From NCBI GenBank assembly GCA_964369385.1, contig CAYJEY010000008.1:1-64000 (forward strand): DNA of 64,000 bases. Reading direction: 5' to 3'. The notes under the pieces were generated by a model. It was not told where the DNA came from and made no database searches. It worked only from the letters and a program-made list of their open reading frames with translations. This document shows, piece after piece, positions 7,654 through 15,545 of the stretch; within the stretch, counting starts at the first letter, position 1, and every line of letters begins with the position of its first letter. The stretch is from CALVGQ01 sp964369385. Its GTDB lineage: Bacteria > Bacillota_I > Bacilli_A > Erysipelotrichales > Erysipelotrichaceae. A program made the position numbers and the translations under genes.

Positions 7654-9213
7654 ATGTACTTTAGTCAAACATGGCAGGAGATACTGAATTGGACGCGTGC
7701 ATTTGCGGATATTTTAATTGTTTGGGCAATCTTGTATTACACGATTAAGGTTGTTCGTAATAATTCACGTACAACACAAATATTTAAAGGTATCGTTGTT
7801 ATCTTATTAGTAGAAGCATTTACAAAGCTACTGGGCTTATCCACAATTAGTTGGTTAGCTAGTATGTTTGTATCATATGGATTTTTAGCAATTATTGTTA
7901 TATTCCAACCAGAAATTCGTAGTTTATTAGAGCGTTTAGGAAAGAGTAATGTCTTATCTAAAATCTCAACATTATCAGGAAATGAAAAAGAGCGTTTGGT
8001 CGATGAGATTATTAAATCAACGCTAATTTTATCACGTGAACAAACAGGAGCATTGATTACTTTAGAACAAGGACAATCTTTGCTTGATTATATTAGAACA
8101 GGGACGGCAATGAATTCAGTAGTTACAACTGAATTGTTGACGACTATTTTTGTACCAAATACTGCTTTGCATGATGGAGCAGTTATTATTCAAGGGGATA
8201 AGATTGCGTGTGCGAGTGCCTATTTCCCACCAACAAATATGGAATTGCCAAGTAAATATGGGGCAAGACATCGTGCGGCAATTGGAATTAGTGAAGTTAC
8301 AGATTCAATTACTATCGTAGTGTCTGAGGAAACAGGAAATATCTCAATTGCAGAGGGCGGAAAAATTCGTACAGTAAGTGTTACAGAATTACGTGATTAT
8401 TTAAAACGTATGCTTTGTGATGAAGAGATTGAGGTAAAAGACAAGCGACCAAAAATTGAAGAACACCATGAATTTACTGTCGTGAGTGAACCAATTGCGG
8501 TTCTGGAGCAAAAAGATGCGCCCAAACAAGGAAAAGAAAAACGCAATGGACTATTCGCCAGATTATCTATTCGTAAACAAGAAAGTGATAAGAAAGAAAC
8601 TTCACTTGAAGATAGCATTGATGTAAAAGTTCCATCTAAGAAAAAGAAAAAAGTGAAAAAAGCAACTAAAGAAATAAAAGAAGAAATAGTAAATGAGCCG
8701 ATTCAAGAAGAAAAAGTTAAGGAAGAGTCTCAACCTGAGACAAATTCCGTACAAATTGAAGAGAAAGTAACAGAAGAGCCAAAAGTAGAGATTCAAGAAG
8801 AAAAAGAAGCTATACATGAAGCCAAGACTGGCAAAGAAACAAAGGTGGAAGAAGTAAAAGAGACTAAGGTACAGAAAAGAAAACAAATTACTGTGGACTT
8901 ATCACAAGGGTTGACAAGCCAAGATACACTGATTCAAGAGTTATCGATTAAATCAGTAGGTGGAAAAGAAGAAGTTGTGAGTAAAAAGCCAAAAGTCGAA
9001 CAAGTAGAAACAATTGCACAACTTCAAGAAGCATCAAAGAAGAAACAAGAGAAACAAACACCAGAAGAAGTAAGTGCTGAAATTATTAGACAATCACTTG
9101 AGTTTGGTGCGATACTAAATCGTAATCGAACAAGAAAAGAACCTGAAGCTTTAGAGATTAAACTTCCTAAAAGTCATACAGCTGATGGCAATGATCAAGG
9201 AGGTGAAGAATAA
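7654..9213 (+). CDS. cdaA: Diadenylate cyclase CdaA with long charged C-terminal tail
   Basis: Membrane diadenylate cyclase that makes c-di-AMP from two ATP. Three N-terminal membrane helices (about residues 10-85) precede the DisA_N-type domain (about 100-250) with the catalytic LHDGAVII (about 171-178) and RHRAAIG (about 205-211) motifs intact. The family is usually about 275 residues; this protein has 519 because of a Lys/Glu-rich, probably disordered tail of about 265 residues after the cyclase domain. ATG 7654 is chosen over an in-frame TTG at 7636 because AAGGAGG (7640-7646) sits in between. It overlaps cdaR by one base. Confidence 0.93.
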   Translation: MYFSQTWQEILNWTRAFADILIVWAILYYTIKVVRNNSRTTQIFKGIVVILLVEAFTKLLGLSTISWLASMFVSYGFLAIIVIFQPEIRSLLERLGKSNVLSKISTLSGNEKERLVDEIIKSTLILSREQTGALITLEQGQSLLDYIRTGTAMNSVVTTELLTTIFVPNTALHDGAVIIQGDKIACASAYFPPTNMELPSKYGARHRAAIGISEVTDSITIVVSEETGNISIAEGGKIRTVSVTELRDYLKRMLCDEEIEVKDKRPKIEEHHEFTVVSEPIAVLEQKDAPKQGKEKRNGLFARLSIRKQESDKKETSLEDSIDVKVPSKKKKKVKKATKEIKEEIVNEPIQEEKVKEESQPETNSVQIEEKVTEEPKVEIQEEKEAIHEAKTGKETKVEEVKETKVQKRKQITVDLSQGLTSQDTLIQELSIKSVGGKEEVVSKKPKVEQVETIAQLQEASKKKQEKQTPEEVSAEIIRQSLEFGAILNRNRTRKEPEALEIKLPKSHTADGNDQGGEE

Positions 9214-10604
9214 TGGCGAAAAAACGTGATGAACAAAATAAAGTTGAAATTGCAAAGAAAATTGCAGAACAAAGTGAAAAAGTCACAAAAACTTATGAAA
9301 ATGTTGAGATAGGTTTTTTAAGAGGAATTCGTTTATTTTCTTCAAGTATTGATCGTCTCATTTTTAATCCTAAGTATGGGGCAATCGTTTCCCTTGTGTT
9401 AGCTGTTGTGTTGTATTTTGCGATTAATGTGAATGATGCAGCTAGTTTGTTTAACTCGGCAACATCAAGTAGTCATATATTTAGCGACGTTCCAATTGTT
9501 GTGGAATATAACTCAGATAAATGGGAAGTTACAGGTATTCCAGAAGCGACTGAAGTGGTCATTGTAGGAGATCAATCTACAGTTACGACTCAGTTGAACA
9601 CAACAGGTTATCGTGTAGTAGCTAATTTAACTAATTTAGCTGCTGGAACACATACCGTTCGATTGACTGCTGATAATTTTATTGGAGGATTAGATGTTAA
9701 AATTGACCCTACCAACATTACAGTGACGATTGAAGAAAAAGTAACACAAAATTTTGATGTAGGTTATGACTTCATAAATACGGATGAGATCGATACAATT
9801 TATGCACTAGGTGTGCCAGAGTTTGAAATGACAAAAGTTGCCGTGCGTGCTTCACAATCAACACTTGATTCAATTGCTTATGTAAAAGCATTGATTGATG
9901 TAAGTGGTGTAAGTGAAGATTTTGAAACAGAAGCAATACTTGTAGCCTATGATCAAAATGGTGTGCCGGTAGATGCGGATATTAAACCTGAGACAGTACA
10001 GGCACGAGTAAGTGTTACATCACCTAGTAAGCAAGTACCAATCGTGATTGAACCACTAGGAGAAGTGCCAAATGGTTTAGCAATTGATTCAGTTGTGGCA
10101 GATAATGATGCTGTTACAATCTTTGCACCAGAGTCAGTATTGAGTGTAATTGACCGTGTTACTGTAACATTTGATGCAGCACAGTTAACTGAAGACATTC
10201 GTTTGTACGAAGCAATTAATTTACCAACTGGAGTTAAAAACATGAGTACAACGCGTGTGAATATGGATATTAAACTTGCGCCTTCAGTGACGCGAGTGAT
10301 TGAAAATGTACCAATTTTCTATCGTAACAACATCAACGGTTATGTAGCCGACTACCCACAATCAACTGTTTCAGTTCGAGTAAGTGGAACACAGACAAAC
10401 ATTGACCGTATTACTGCAGATGATATCTATGTCTTCTTAGATTTAATGGATGTACAATTGGGTACTCAAGAAGTTCAAATTCAAGTAACGCCAAGAAACG
10501 ATTTATTAGTGGGATTCACACCGCTAACTTCATCTCTAACAATTACATTTAGAGATCCGGCAGAACTTGAAGCATCGGATGAAGTTGCCCCTGAAGGAGA
10601 ATAG
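9213..10604 (+). CDS. cdaR: CdaR (YbbR-domain) regulator of CdaA
   Basis: A 463-residue protein with a cytoplasmic N-terminus of about 48 residues, one membrane helix (about 50-75) and an extracytoplasmic region made of about four YbbR repeats, ending in an acidic tail. In Bacillota this protein binds CdaA and modulates c-di-AMP synthesis. The start codon overlaps the cdaA stop (TAATG), with GGAGG upstream, so translation is coupled. glmM follows one base after its stop, giving the conserved cdaA-cdaR-glmM order. Lengths elsewhere vary with the number of YbbR repeats, so 463 is normal. Confidence 0.92.
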   Translation: MAKKRDEQNKVEIAKKIAEQSEKVTKTYENVEIGFLRGIRLFSSSIDRLIFNPKYGAIVSLVLAVVLYFAINVNDAASLFNSATSSSHIFSDVPIVVEYNSDKWEVTGIPEATEVVIVGDQSTVTTQLNTTGYRVVANLTNLAAGTHTVRLTADNFIGGLDVKIDPTNITVTIEEKVTQNFDVGYDFINTDEIDTIYALGVPEFEMTKVAVRASQSTLDSIAYVKALIDVSGVSEDFETEAILVAYDQNGVPVDADIKPETVQARVSVTSPSKQVPIVIEPLGEVPNGLAIDSVVADNDAVTIFAPESVLSVIDRVTVTFDAAQLTEDIRLYEAINLPTGVKNMSTTRVNMDIKLAPSVTRVIENVPIFYRNNINGYVADYPQSTVSVRVSGTQTNIDRITADDIYVFLDLMDVQLGTQEVQIQVTPRNDLLVGFTPLTSSLTITFRDPAELEASDEVAPEGE

Positions 10605-10605
10605 A

Positions 10606-11928
10606 ATGGGAAAATATTTTGGAACGGATGGAATTCGCGGAAAAGCGAATCAAACCTTAAATGTTGAGCGAGCATTTTTGATCGGTCAATGTTTAGGAAA
10701 TATGTTTTATAAAGAAAAAAAAGCGCGTATCGTTGTAGGTAAAGATACACGTTTATCAAGCAGTATGTTTGAACATGCCATTGCTGCCGGTGCTGCAAGT
10801 ACCGGTGGTGATGTTTATCTTGTGGGGTATTGTCCAACACCAGTCATTTCTTATTTAAGTAAAAATGAAGATTTCGATTGTGGAGTGATGATTAGTGCGA
10901 GTCACAATCCTTTCTATGACAATGGAATTAAAATCTTCTCCCATGATGGTGTTAAGCTAAGTGCTAAGCTAGAAGAAGAAATAGAAGCTTACATTGATGG
11001 TTTATCTAACGTTGAATTAAAGAGTGATGGAAACATTGGAGAAATTCATTCTTATAATGAAGGATTAGATAAATACTTAGATTGGATGCAAAGTCTTGTC
11101 GATATTGACTTAAGTCATTTGAATATTGCATTAGATTGTGCTAACGGTAGTGCTACTACAACTGCATTAAAATTACTTGAGCGCTTTGGTGCAAAGTGTA
11201 CAGTGATTCACAATGAGCCAAATGGAGTTAATATCAATACAAATTGTGGTTCAACACATCCTGAAGAGTTACAAGAACTTATGAAACAAGGAAATTATGA
11301 TTTAGGTTGTGCTTTTGATGGAGATGCAGATCGCTTGATTGCTGTAAATTCAAGAGGTGAATTAGTCGATGGTGATGCAATATTATACATCTGTGGGCAA
11401 TATTTAAAATCAATTGATAAATTAAATAAGAACACAGTTGTAACAACAGTCATGGCAAATTTAGGTTACTTCAAAGCGATGGAAGCCAAAGGGATTGACA
11501 GTGTTTCAACGCAAGTAGGAGACAAGTATGTTTATGAAAGCATGGTCAATCATGATTATGTACTTGGTGGTGAGCAATCGGGACATATTATTTTTAAACA
11601 ACATGCTACAACTGGTGATGGTTTACTTACAGCATGTAAAATTCTTGAAGTCATGTGTAAAACATCAAAATCAATTGAAGAGTTGTGTGATGGGCTTGTG
11701 ATTTATCCACAACTGCTTATCAATGTACCTGTACAAGACAAACAAGCAACACTACAAGATCCAATTATTTTAGCGGAAGTTGCAGCTGTCGAGAAAGAGC
11801 TTGGAGCGGATGGACGTATTTTAGTTCGACCTTCAGGGACGGAACCACTTGTGCGCGTTATGGTAGAAGCTAAAACAGATGAAATCTGTGAAATGATGGT
11901 AAAACGTGTCACTCAATTAATTAAATAA
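10606..11928 (+). CDS. glmM: Phosphoglucosamine mutase
   Basis: Converts glucosamine-6-phosphate to glucosamine-1-phosphate for UDP-GlcNAc and cell-wall synthesis. The 440-residue protein has the phosphoserine loop ISASHNP, the metal-binding DGDADR and the phosphate-binding RPSGTEPLVRVM, and begins with the family hallmark MGKYFGTDGIRG. ATG 10606 is the true start; longer readings of the frame run into cdaR. The ribosome binding site GAAGGAGA lies inside the end of cdaR. The known physical inhibition of CdaA by GlmM makes the gene order functionally meaningful. It ends in a terminator. Confidence 0.96.
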   Translation: MGKYFGTDGIRGKANQTLNVERAFLIGQCLGNMFYKEKKARIVVGKDTRLSSSMFEHAIAAGAASTGGDVYLVGYCPTPVISYLSKNEDFDCGVMISASHNPFYDNGIKIFSHDGVKLSAKLEEEIEAYIDGLSNVELKSDGNIGEIHSYNEGLDKYLDWMQSLVDIDLSHLNIALDCANGSATTTALKLLERFGAKCTVIHNEPNGVNINTNCGSTHPEELQELMKQGNYDLGCAFDGDADRLIAVNSRGELVDGDAILYICGQYLKSIDKLNKNTVVTTVMANLGYFKAMEAKGIDSVSTQVGDKYVYESMVNHDYVLGGEQSGHIIFKQHATTGDGLLTACKILEVMCKTSKSIEELCDGLVIYPQLLINVPVQDKQATLQDPIILAEVAAVEKELGADGRILVRPSGTEPLVRVMVEAKTDEICEMMVKRVTQLIK

Positions 11929-11951
11929 AAGCTATCTTTGATGGCTTTTTA
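11927..11951 (+). terminator. Intrinsic terminator after glmM
   Basis: AAAGCTATC-ttt-GATGGCTTT then TTATAT; stem with one G-T pair, directly after the stop codon. Confidence 0.8.
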
Positions 11952-11969
11952 TATTTAGGAGGAACCCAA

Positions 11970-12629
11970 ATGGAGGCAACATGGAAAAAGCATCTCCAAG
12001 AAGAGATGCAAAAAGATTATTTTATTGAATTGATGAATCGTGTCAATGAAGCTTATCGAGAACATACCGTATATCCACGATTTGAGGATATCTTTAAGGC
12101 ACTAGAATTGACGCCATTAAATCATGTGAAGGTTGTCATACTTGGACAAGATCCATATCACCAAGAGGGGCAAGCACATGGCTTAAGTTTTTCTGTACAA
12201 AAAGGTGTGAAGTTTCCTCCAAGTTTGCGCAATATATTTAAAGAAGCAATTGAAGATGTTGAAATTCCAATGCCAACACATGGAAATTTGTCTTGTTGGG
12301 CCAAACAGGGAGTCTTACTGTTAAATACAACACTTAGTGTACAACATGGAAAAGCAGCGAGTCATGCAAAATGGGGATGGCAAAAGTTTACGGATGCCAT
12401 CATTAAACAAGTTAATCAACTTCCTCATCCCGTTGTGTTTATTTTATGGGGGAACTATGCAAGAAGTAAAAAGAGTTTAATTGCAGATCGCCATTTCATT
12501 ATTGAATCTGCCCATCCCTCTCCACTAAGTTCGTATCAGGGATTCTTTGGCTCTAAGCCGTTCTCTTCTTGCAACAAATATCTTAGTGAAAGTGGGCAAA
12601 CAATCATTGATTGGCAGGTGGAAGAATAA
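11970..12629 (+). CDS. ung: Uracil-DNA glycosylase
   Basis: Family 1 uracil-DNA glycosylase, 219 residues, normal length. The water-activating motif GQDPYHQEGQAHGLSFSV starts at about residue 57 and the DNA-intercalating HPSPLS loop is at about 181-186, followed by GFFGSKPFS. It removes uracil from DNA in base excision repair. AGGAGG at about 11957 precedes the ATG. The stop codon overlaps the folC start by one base, so the two genes are translationally coupled. Confidence 0.97.
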   Translation: MEATWKKHLQEEMQKDYFIELMNRVNEAYREHTVYPRFEDIFKALELTPLNHVKVVILGQDPYHQEGQAHGLSFSVQKGVKFPPSLRNIFKEAIEDVEIPMPTHGNLSCWAKQGVLLLNTTLSVQHGKAASHAKWGWQKFTDAIIKQVNQLPHPVVFILWGNYARSKKSLIADRHFIIESAHPSPLSSYQGFFGSKPFSSCNKYLSESGQTIIDWQVEE

Positions 12630-13849
12630 TGTTTAAGACATGTGAAGAAGCTGTTGAGTGGATCATGGGTCGACAAGGTATGCAAAAAGGATTTGAGCAC
12701 TTTCAAGCATTTATCCAAGAGCACAATCCAAATGTTGAAAAATTAAAATACATACATATTGCTGGGACAAATGGAAAAGGAAGTACATGTAACTTTATTT
12801 GCGATTGCTTAATGGAAGCAGGATATCGAGTAGGCGTACTTAGTTCTCCACATTTAATTCATCACCGTGATCGCATCACGATCAATCATGAATGGATCAT
12901 AGAAGAAAAATTACTTCACATTGCCAATCAAAGAAAAGCACTGTGGGAAGCATATGAACTCAATATGTTTGAAATTGATTTTGATATAATGGTAAATTAT
13001 TTTCACGAGATGGAAGTTGACTTTGTAGTATTGGAAGTAGGACTAGGAGGACGATTGGATAGTACTAATGTGATTACTAGTCCACTGGCCAGTGTAATTG
13101 TCTCAATTGGACTAGACCATATGGACCGCTTAGGGAATACACTTAGCTTAATTGCCATTGAAAAAGCAGGGATTATCAAGCAAGAAGGATTACTTGTCTG
13201 TGGAGAAAATAATACAGAGGCACTCAATTCCATCACACAAGTCTGTGATGAGAAAAAAGCAAATCTTTTCCCACTTCAAAAGATTACACCAATTGAGGGA
13301 GTAAATCACTTTGTCTATCGAGATCACTTGTTTGAGTTAGCAATGCCTGCCCGCTATCAACAACACAATGCAGCTTGTGCTATTGAGACATTGCATCAAC
13401 TCGTTTGTAGACAAGAGATCACTTTATCATATGCACAGATGCAAGAAGCTATGAAAAAAAGTAGTTGGTCAGGACGATTTGAAATTATTGACAGAAAGCC
13501 ACTTACAATTGTGGATGGAGCACATAATGTTCATGGTATTCATGCCATGTTGAATTCTCTTTCAAGTTTGCCAAAACCGCATGTTGTCGTATTCAGTGCG
13601 CTAAAAGATAAAGATGTACATGAAATGTTGTCACTGATTGCTCAATCAGTAGATCAACTCATTTTAACAGAATTTGATTTTTATCGTGCCATCCGATGGG
13701 ACACTCAAGAGGTTAATTATCCGATTATTAAAGAGGTTACAGACGCAATGAGCTATGCTAAATCACTTGCTCAAGAAGGTACGATAGTCGTGTGTGGATC
13801 GCTCTATTTTATTAGTGAAGTCATGAAAAATAAAAAAAATGAAACATAA
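12629..13849 (+). CDS. folC: Folylpolyglutamate synthase / dihydrofolate synthase
   Basis: A 406-residue Mur-ligase-family enzyme that adds glutamate to folates. Visible motifs are the ATP-binding loop GTNGKGST at about residues 47-54, LEVGLGGRLDSTNVI (about 136-150) and VDGAHNVHG (about 296-304). ATG 12629 overlaps the ung stop; a longer reading of the frame from 12611 would overlap ung further and is not needed. Whether it is monofunctional or bifunctional cannot be decided here. The gene ends in an A-rich stretch without a clear terminator. Confidence 0.93.
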   Translation: MFKTCEEAVEWIMGRQGMQKGFEHFQAFIQEHNPNVEKLKYIHIAGTNGKGSTCNFICDCLMEAGYRVGVLSSPHLIHHRDRITINHEWIIEEKLLHIANQRKALWEAYELNMFEIDFDIMVNYFHEMEVDFVVLEVGLGGRLDSTNVITSPLASVIVSIGLDHMDRLGNTLSLIAIEKAGIIKQEGLLVCGENNTEALNSITQVCDEKKANLFPLQKITPIEGVNHFVYRDHLFELAMPARYQQHNAACAIETLHQLVCRQEITLSYAQMQEAMKKSSWSGRFEIIDRKPLTIVDGAHNVHGIHAMLNSLSSLPKPHVVVFSALKDKDVHEMLSLIAQSVDQLILTEFDFYRAIRWDTQEVNYPIIKEVTDAMSYAKSLAQEGTIVVCGSLYFISEVMKNKKNET

Positions 13850-13855
13850 TTTGAT

Positions 13856-13870
13856 GTGTAAGCGAATACA
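13856..13870 (+). promoter_or_regulatory. Candidate cre (CcpA) site
   Basis: GTGTAAGCGAATACA matches the Bacillota catabolite-responsive consensus WTGNAANCGNWNNCW at every defined position except the first. It lies 14 bp upstream of the -35 of the promoter for the secreted protein. CcpA itself is not in the window, so this is a motif match only. Confidence 0.45.
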
Positions 13871-13883
13871 GTTTAAAAAACGC

Positions 13884-13913
13884 TTGAATTCGACAATCAG
13901 TTGATGCTATAGT
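13884..13913 (+). promoter_or_regulatory. Sigma-A promoter for the secreted protein gene
   Basis: TTGAAT (13884-13889), an 18-bp spacer ending in the extended TGC, and TATAGT (13908-13913), 29 bp before the start codon. Confidence 0.6.
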
Positions 13914-13942
13914 AAATTCTGCCTGCTTGGAATGGAGGAAGA

Positions 13943-14512
13943 ATGAAGAAAATAACTATAGTCTTCGCGCTGTGTTTACTTGTGTTTGGTAGCGGATCAC
14001 ACTTGCCAAAAGAAAAAAGTAAAGACATGCAAATTGAAGTAATTGAAGACGAAAGTACTTACACAACACAACAGGTTGAAGTTTGTGGTACGAACTCATT
14101 TAAGTCATATATGGATTATCGTAAAATCACAAACACAGCATCAAAACAATACGCTCTCATTCAAGATGAATTAACGGTAGATCAAACTACTGGATTATTG
14201 AAGGACCAAGATGGTTTCATTGCGGTAGCACTAGGTAGTCATTTTGGAGAGATAGGAACGCGTTACATGATTACGTTGGATAGTGGAGTTGTACTACCAG
14301 TAATCAAAACAGATGAAAAAGCCGATCATCACACAATTAATGGATGTGCCCATCAAAGTGATGGAAGTGTCATTGAATTTGTCGTAGATACGGACATTGC
14401 GAAGGCATATTATGCCGATCAAACCAACAACGTAATTCAACTTGGGAACTTTGATGCAGATCATGCATATCAAGGTGAAGTTCAAGCAATTGAATTGGTC
14501 ATAGCAAAATAA
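13943..14512 (+). CDS. Secreted protein of unknown function
   Basis: A 189-residue protein with an N-terminal export signal (KK followed by a hydrophobic stretch, residues 1-18). The mature C-terminal half (from about residue 75: GFIAVALGSHFGEIG, then TLDSGVVLPV, and VIEFVVDT) looks like a small double-psi beta-barrel of the kind seen in RlpA/3D-type exported proteins, but this is pattern recognition, not a search. Two cysteines (about residues 49 and 133) could form a disulfide. GGAGGAAG precedes the ATG. It is monocistronic with a promoter and a possible CcpA site upstream, and its terminator has been split by an insertion sequence. Confidence 0.6.
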   Translation: MKKITIVFALCLLVFGSGSHLPKEKSKDMQIEVIEDESTYTTQQVEVCGTNSFKSYMDYRKITNTASKQYALIQDELTVDQTTGLLKDQDGFIAVALGSHFGEIGTRYMITLDSGVVLPVIKTDEKADHHTINGCAHQSDGSVIEFVVDTDIAKAYYADQTNNVIQLGNFDADHAYQGEVQAIELVIAK

Positions 14513-14517
14513 AAAAG

Positions 14518-14529
14518 TGCGAGGCAACT
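14518..14529 (+). terminator. Left half of a terminator split by an IS
   Basis: TGCGAG plus loop GCAA and the first bases of the return arm. The other half, CGCA plus a seven-base T run, is at 15542-15552. Removing the IS and one copy of the ACT duplication restores TGCGAG-GCAA-CTCGCA-TTTTTTT, a textbook terminator directly after the secreted protein gene. Confidence 0.8.
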
Positions 14530-14561
14530 TGAAGTGAACCCACTTTATTGGACAATGAATT
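14530..14561 (+). repeat. IS left terminal inverted repeat
   Basis: TGAAGTGAACCC, a variable hexamer, TTGGACA and AATT line up with the complement of the right end. Confidence 0.85.
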
Positions 14562-15486
14562 AACACGTTAAGGAGTGTTTCCTATATTGTATAGGAGACA
14601 TTCCTTTTAACTTTGTTATAATCCTTTGATTATTATAATAATCTATATATTCTACTATTGCTACCTTTAATTCACTAAGTGTCTTAAAGGTATTTTCTTT
14701 TCCATAAAACATTTCACTCTTTAATCTTGCGAAGAAATTTTCTGTAGGTGAATTATCTAAACAATTTCCTTTTCTAGACATTGATTGAATTATATTTTTT
14801 GATTCTAATATTTGCTTGTATGGTTTCATTTGATATTGCCATCCTTGATCAGAATGCAAGATTAGACCATCAATATTTTTATACTTATTTAATCCATGAT
14901 TCAACATATTCGTGATTTGACTAAAATTAGGCGAAGTAGAAATATCATAAGAAATAATCTCTCGATTATGAAAGTCAATGATTGGTGAAAGATATAGTTT
15001 TCCTGAGGTAATATTAAATTGTGTAACATCTGTTCCCCAAATTTGATTACATTTATTTGTGTCAAAGATTCTTTGATAATACGTAATATTTTCTTTTTCA
15101 TCTATAACTTTATTCAATAATAAATTTCTTGTTGTATCATTATGATCACTAGTGTAAGATTTATATTTTCTTTTTGGGCTAAGTCCAAATAAATTCATTT
15201 TGCTCAATAATCTTTTTACTTTTTTATGGTTTACAGTTATCCCTTGATTTATTAGCTCTAATGCTATTCTTCTATATCCATATCTTTGTTTGTTTTTTAG
15301 TGATTTAGAATAATATCTATTCGTATCTTTTCTTAAAATATCCACACCATGATATTCAATTAAACGTACTAAATATTTAATGATTTCTACATGAACGTCA
15401 TATCTTAGTGACAATTCAGGATACGTTATTCCTCTTATCCTTAAATTATATATTTCTATTTTTTGTTCTCTTGTTAATTTTGCCAT
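14560..15486 (-). CDS. IS3-family transposase, in-frame OrfA-OrfB deletion fusion
   Basis: A 308-residue protein. Residues 1-65 are the first helix-turn-helix of OrfA (MAKLTREQKIEIYNLRIRG...). At about residue 68 the sequence jumps to the RYGYRRIALEL segment that normally lies inside OrfB. The second HTH and leucine zipper of OrfA, the frameshift signal and the OrfB N-terminus are missing. The integrase core is complete: GTDVTQF (first Asp), LHSDQGWQY (second Asp) and NCLDNSPTENFFARLKSE (Glu), followed by YIDYYNNQR. GGAGG upstream supports the start and the stop lies inside the left terminal repeat. Whether it still transposes is unknown; the lost region normally mediates multimerisation and controls expression. 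Confidence 0.85.
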   Translation of the reverse strand: MAKLTREQKIEIYNLRIRGITYPELSLRYDVHVEIIKYLVRLIEYHGVDILRKDTNRYYSKSLKNKQRYGYRRIALELINQGITVNHKKVKRLLSKMNLFGLSPKRKYKSYTSDHNDTTRNLLLNKVIDEKENITYYQRIFDTNKCNQIWGTDVTQFNITSGKLYLSPIIDFHNREIISYDISTSPNFSQITNMLNHGLNKYKNIDGLILHSDQGWQYQMKPYKQILESKNIIQSMSRKGNCLDNSPTENFFARLKSEMFYGKENTFKTLSELKVAIVEYIDYYNNQRIITKLKGMSPIQYRKHSLTC

Positions 15487-15506
15487 ATAAAAACGAACCT
15501 CCTATA

Positions 15507-15538
15507 AATTGGGTGTCCAACTTTTGGGGTTCGTTTCA
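15507..15538 (-). repeat. IS right terminal inverted repeat
   Basis: Complement reads TGAAACGAACCC, six variable bases, TTGGACA, three variable bases, AATT; matches the left end at 21 of 32 positions. Confidence 0.85.
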
Positions 15539-15545
15539 ACTCGCA

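Larger units (their letters stand above)
14530..15538. mobile_element. IS3-family insertion sequence, internally deleted
   Basis: A 1009-bp element with imperfect 32-bp terminal inverted repeats (14530-14561 and 15507-15538; 21 of 32 positions agree, including TGAA, GAACCC, TTGGACA and AATT). The ends read 5'-TG...CA-3' as in the IS3 family. A 3-bp direct repeat ACT flanks it (14527-14529 and 15539-15541). IS150-group relatives are about 1.4-1.5 kb with two frames joined by a -1 frameshift; here a single frame remains. It lies in the loop of a terminator hairpin. Confidence 0.88.

Noticed and set aside
8602..8886. Minus-strand Phe/Leu-rich frame in the cdaA tail
   Set aside because: It is the mirror of a Lys/Glu-rich coding region, has no ribosome binding site and is antisense to an active frame.
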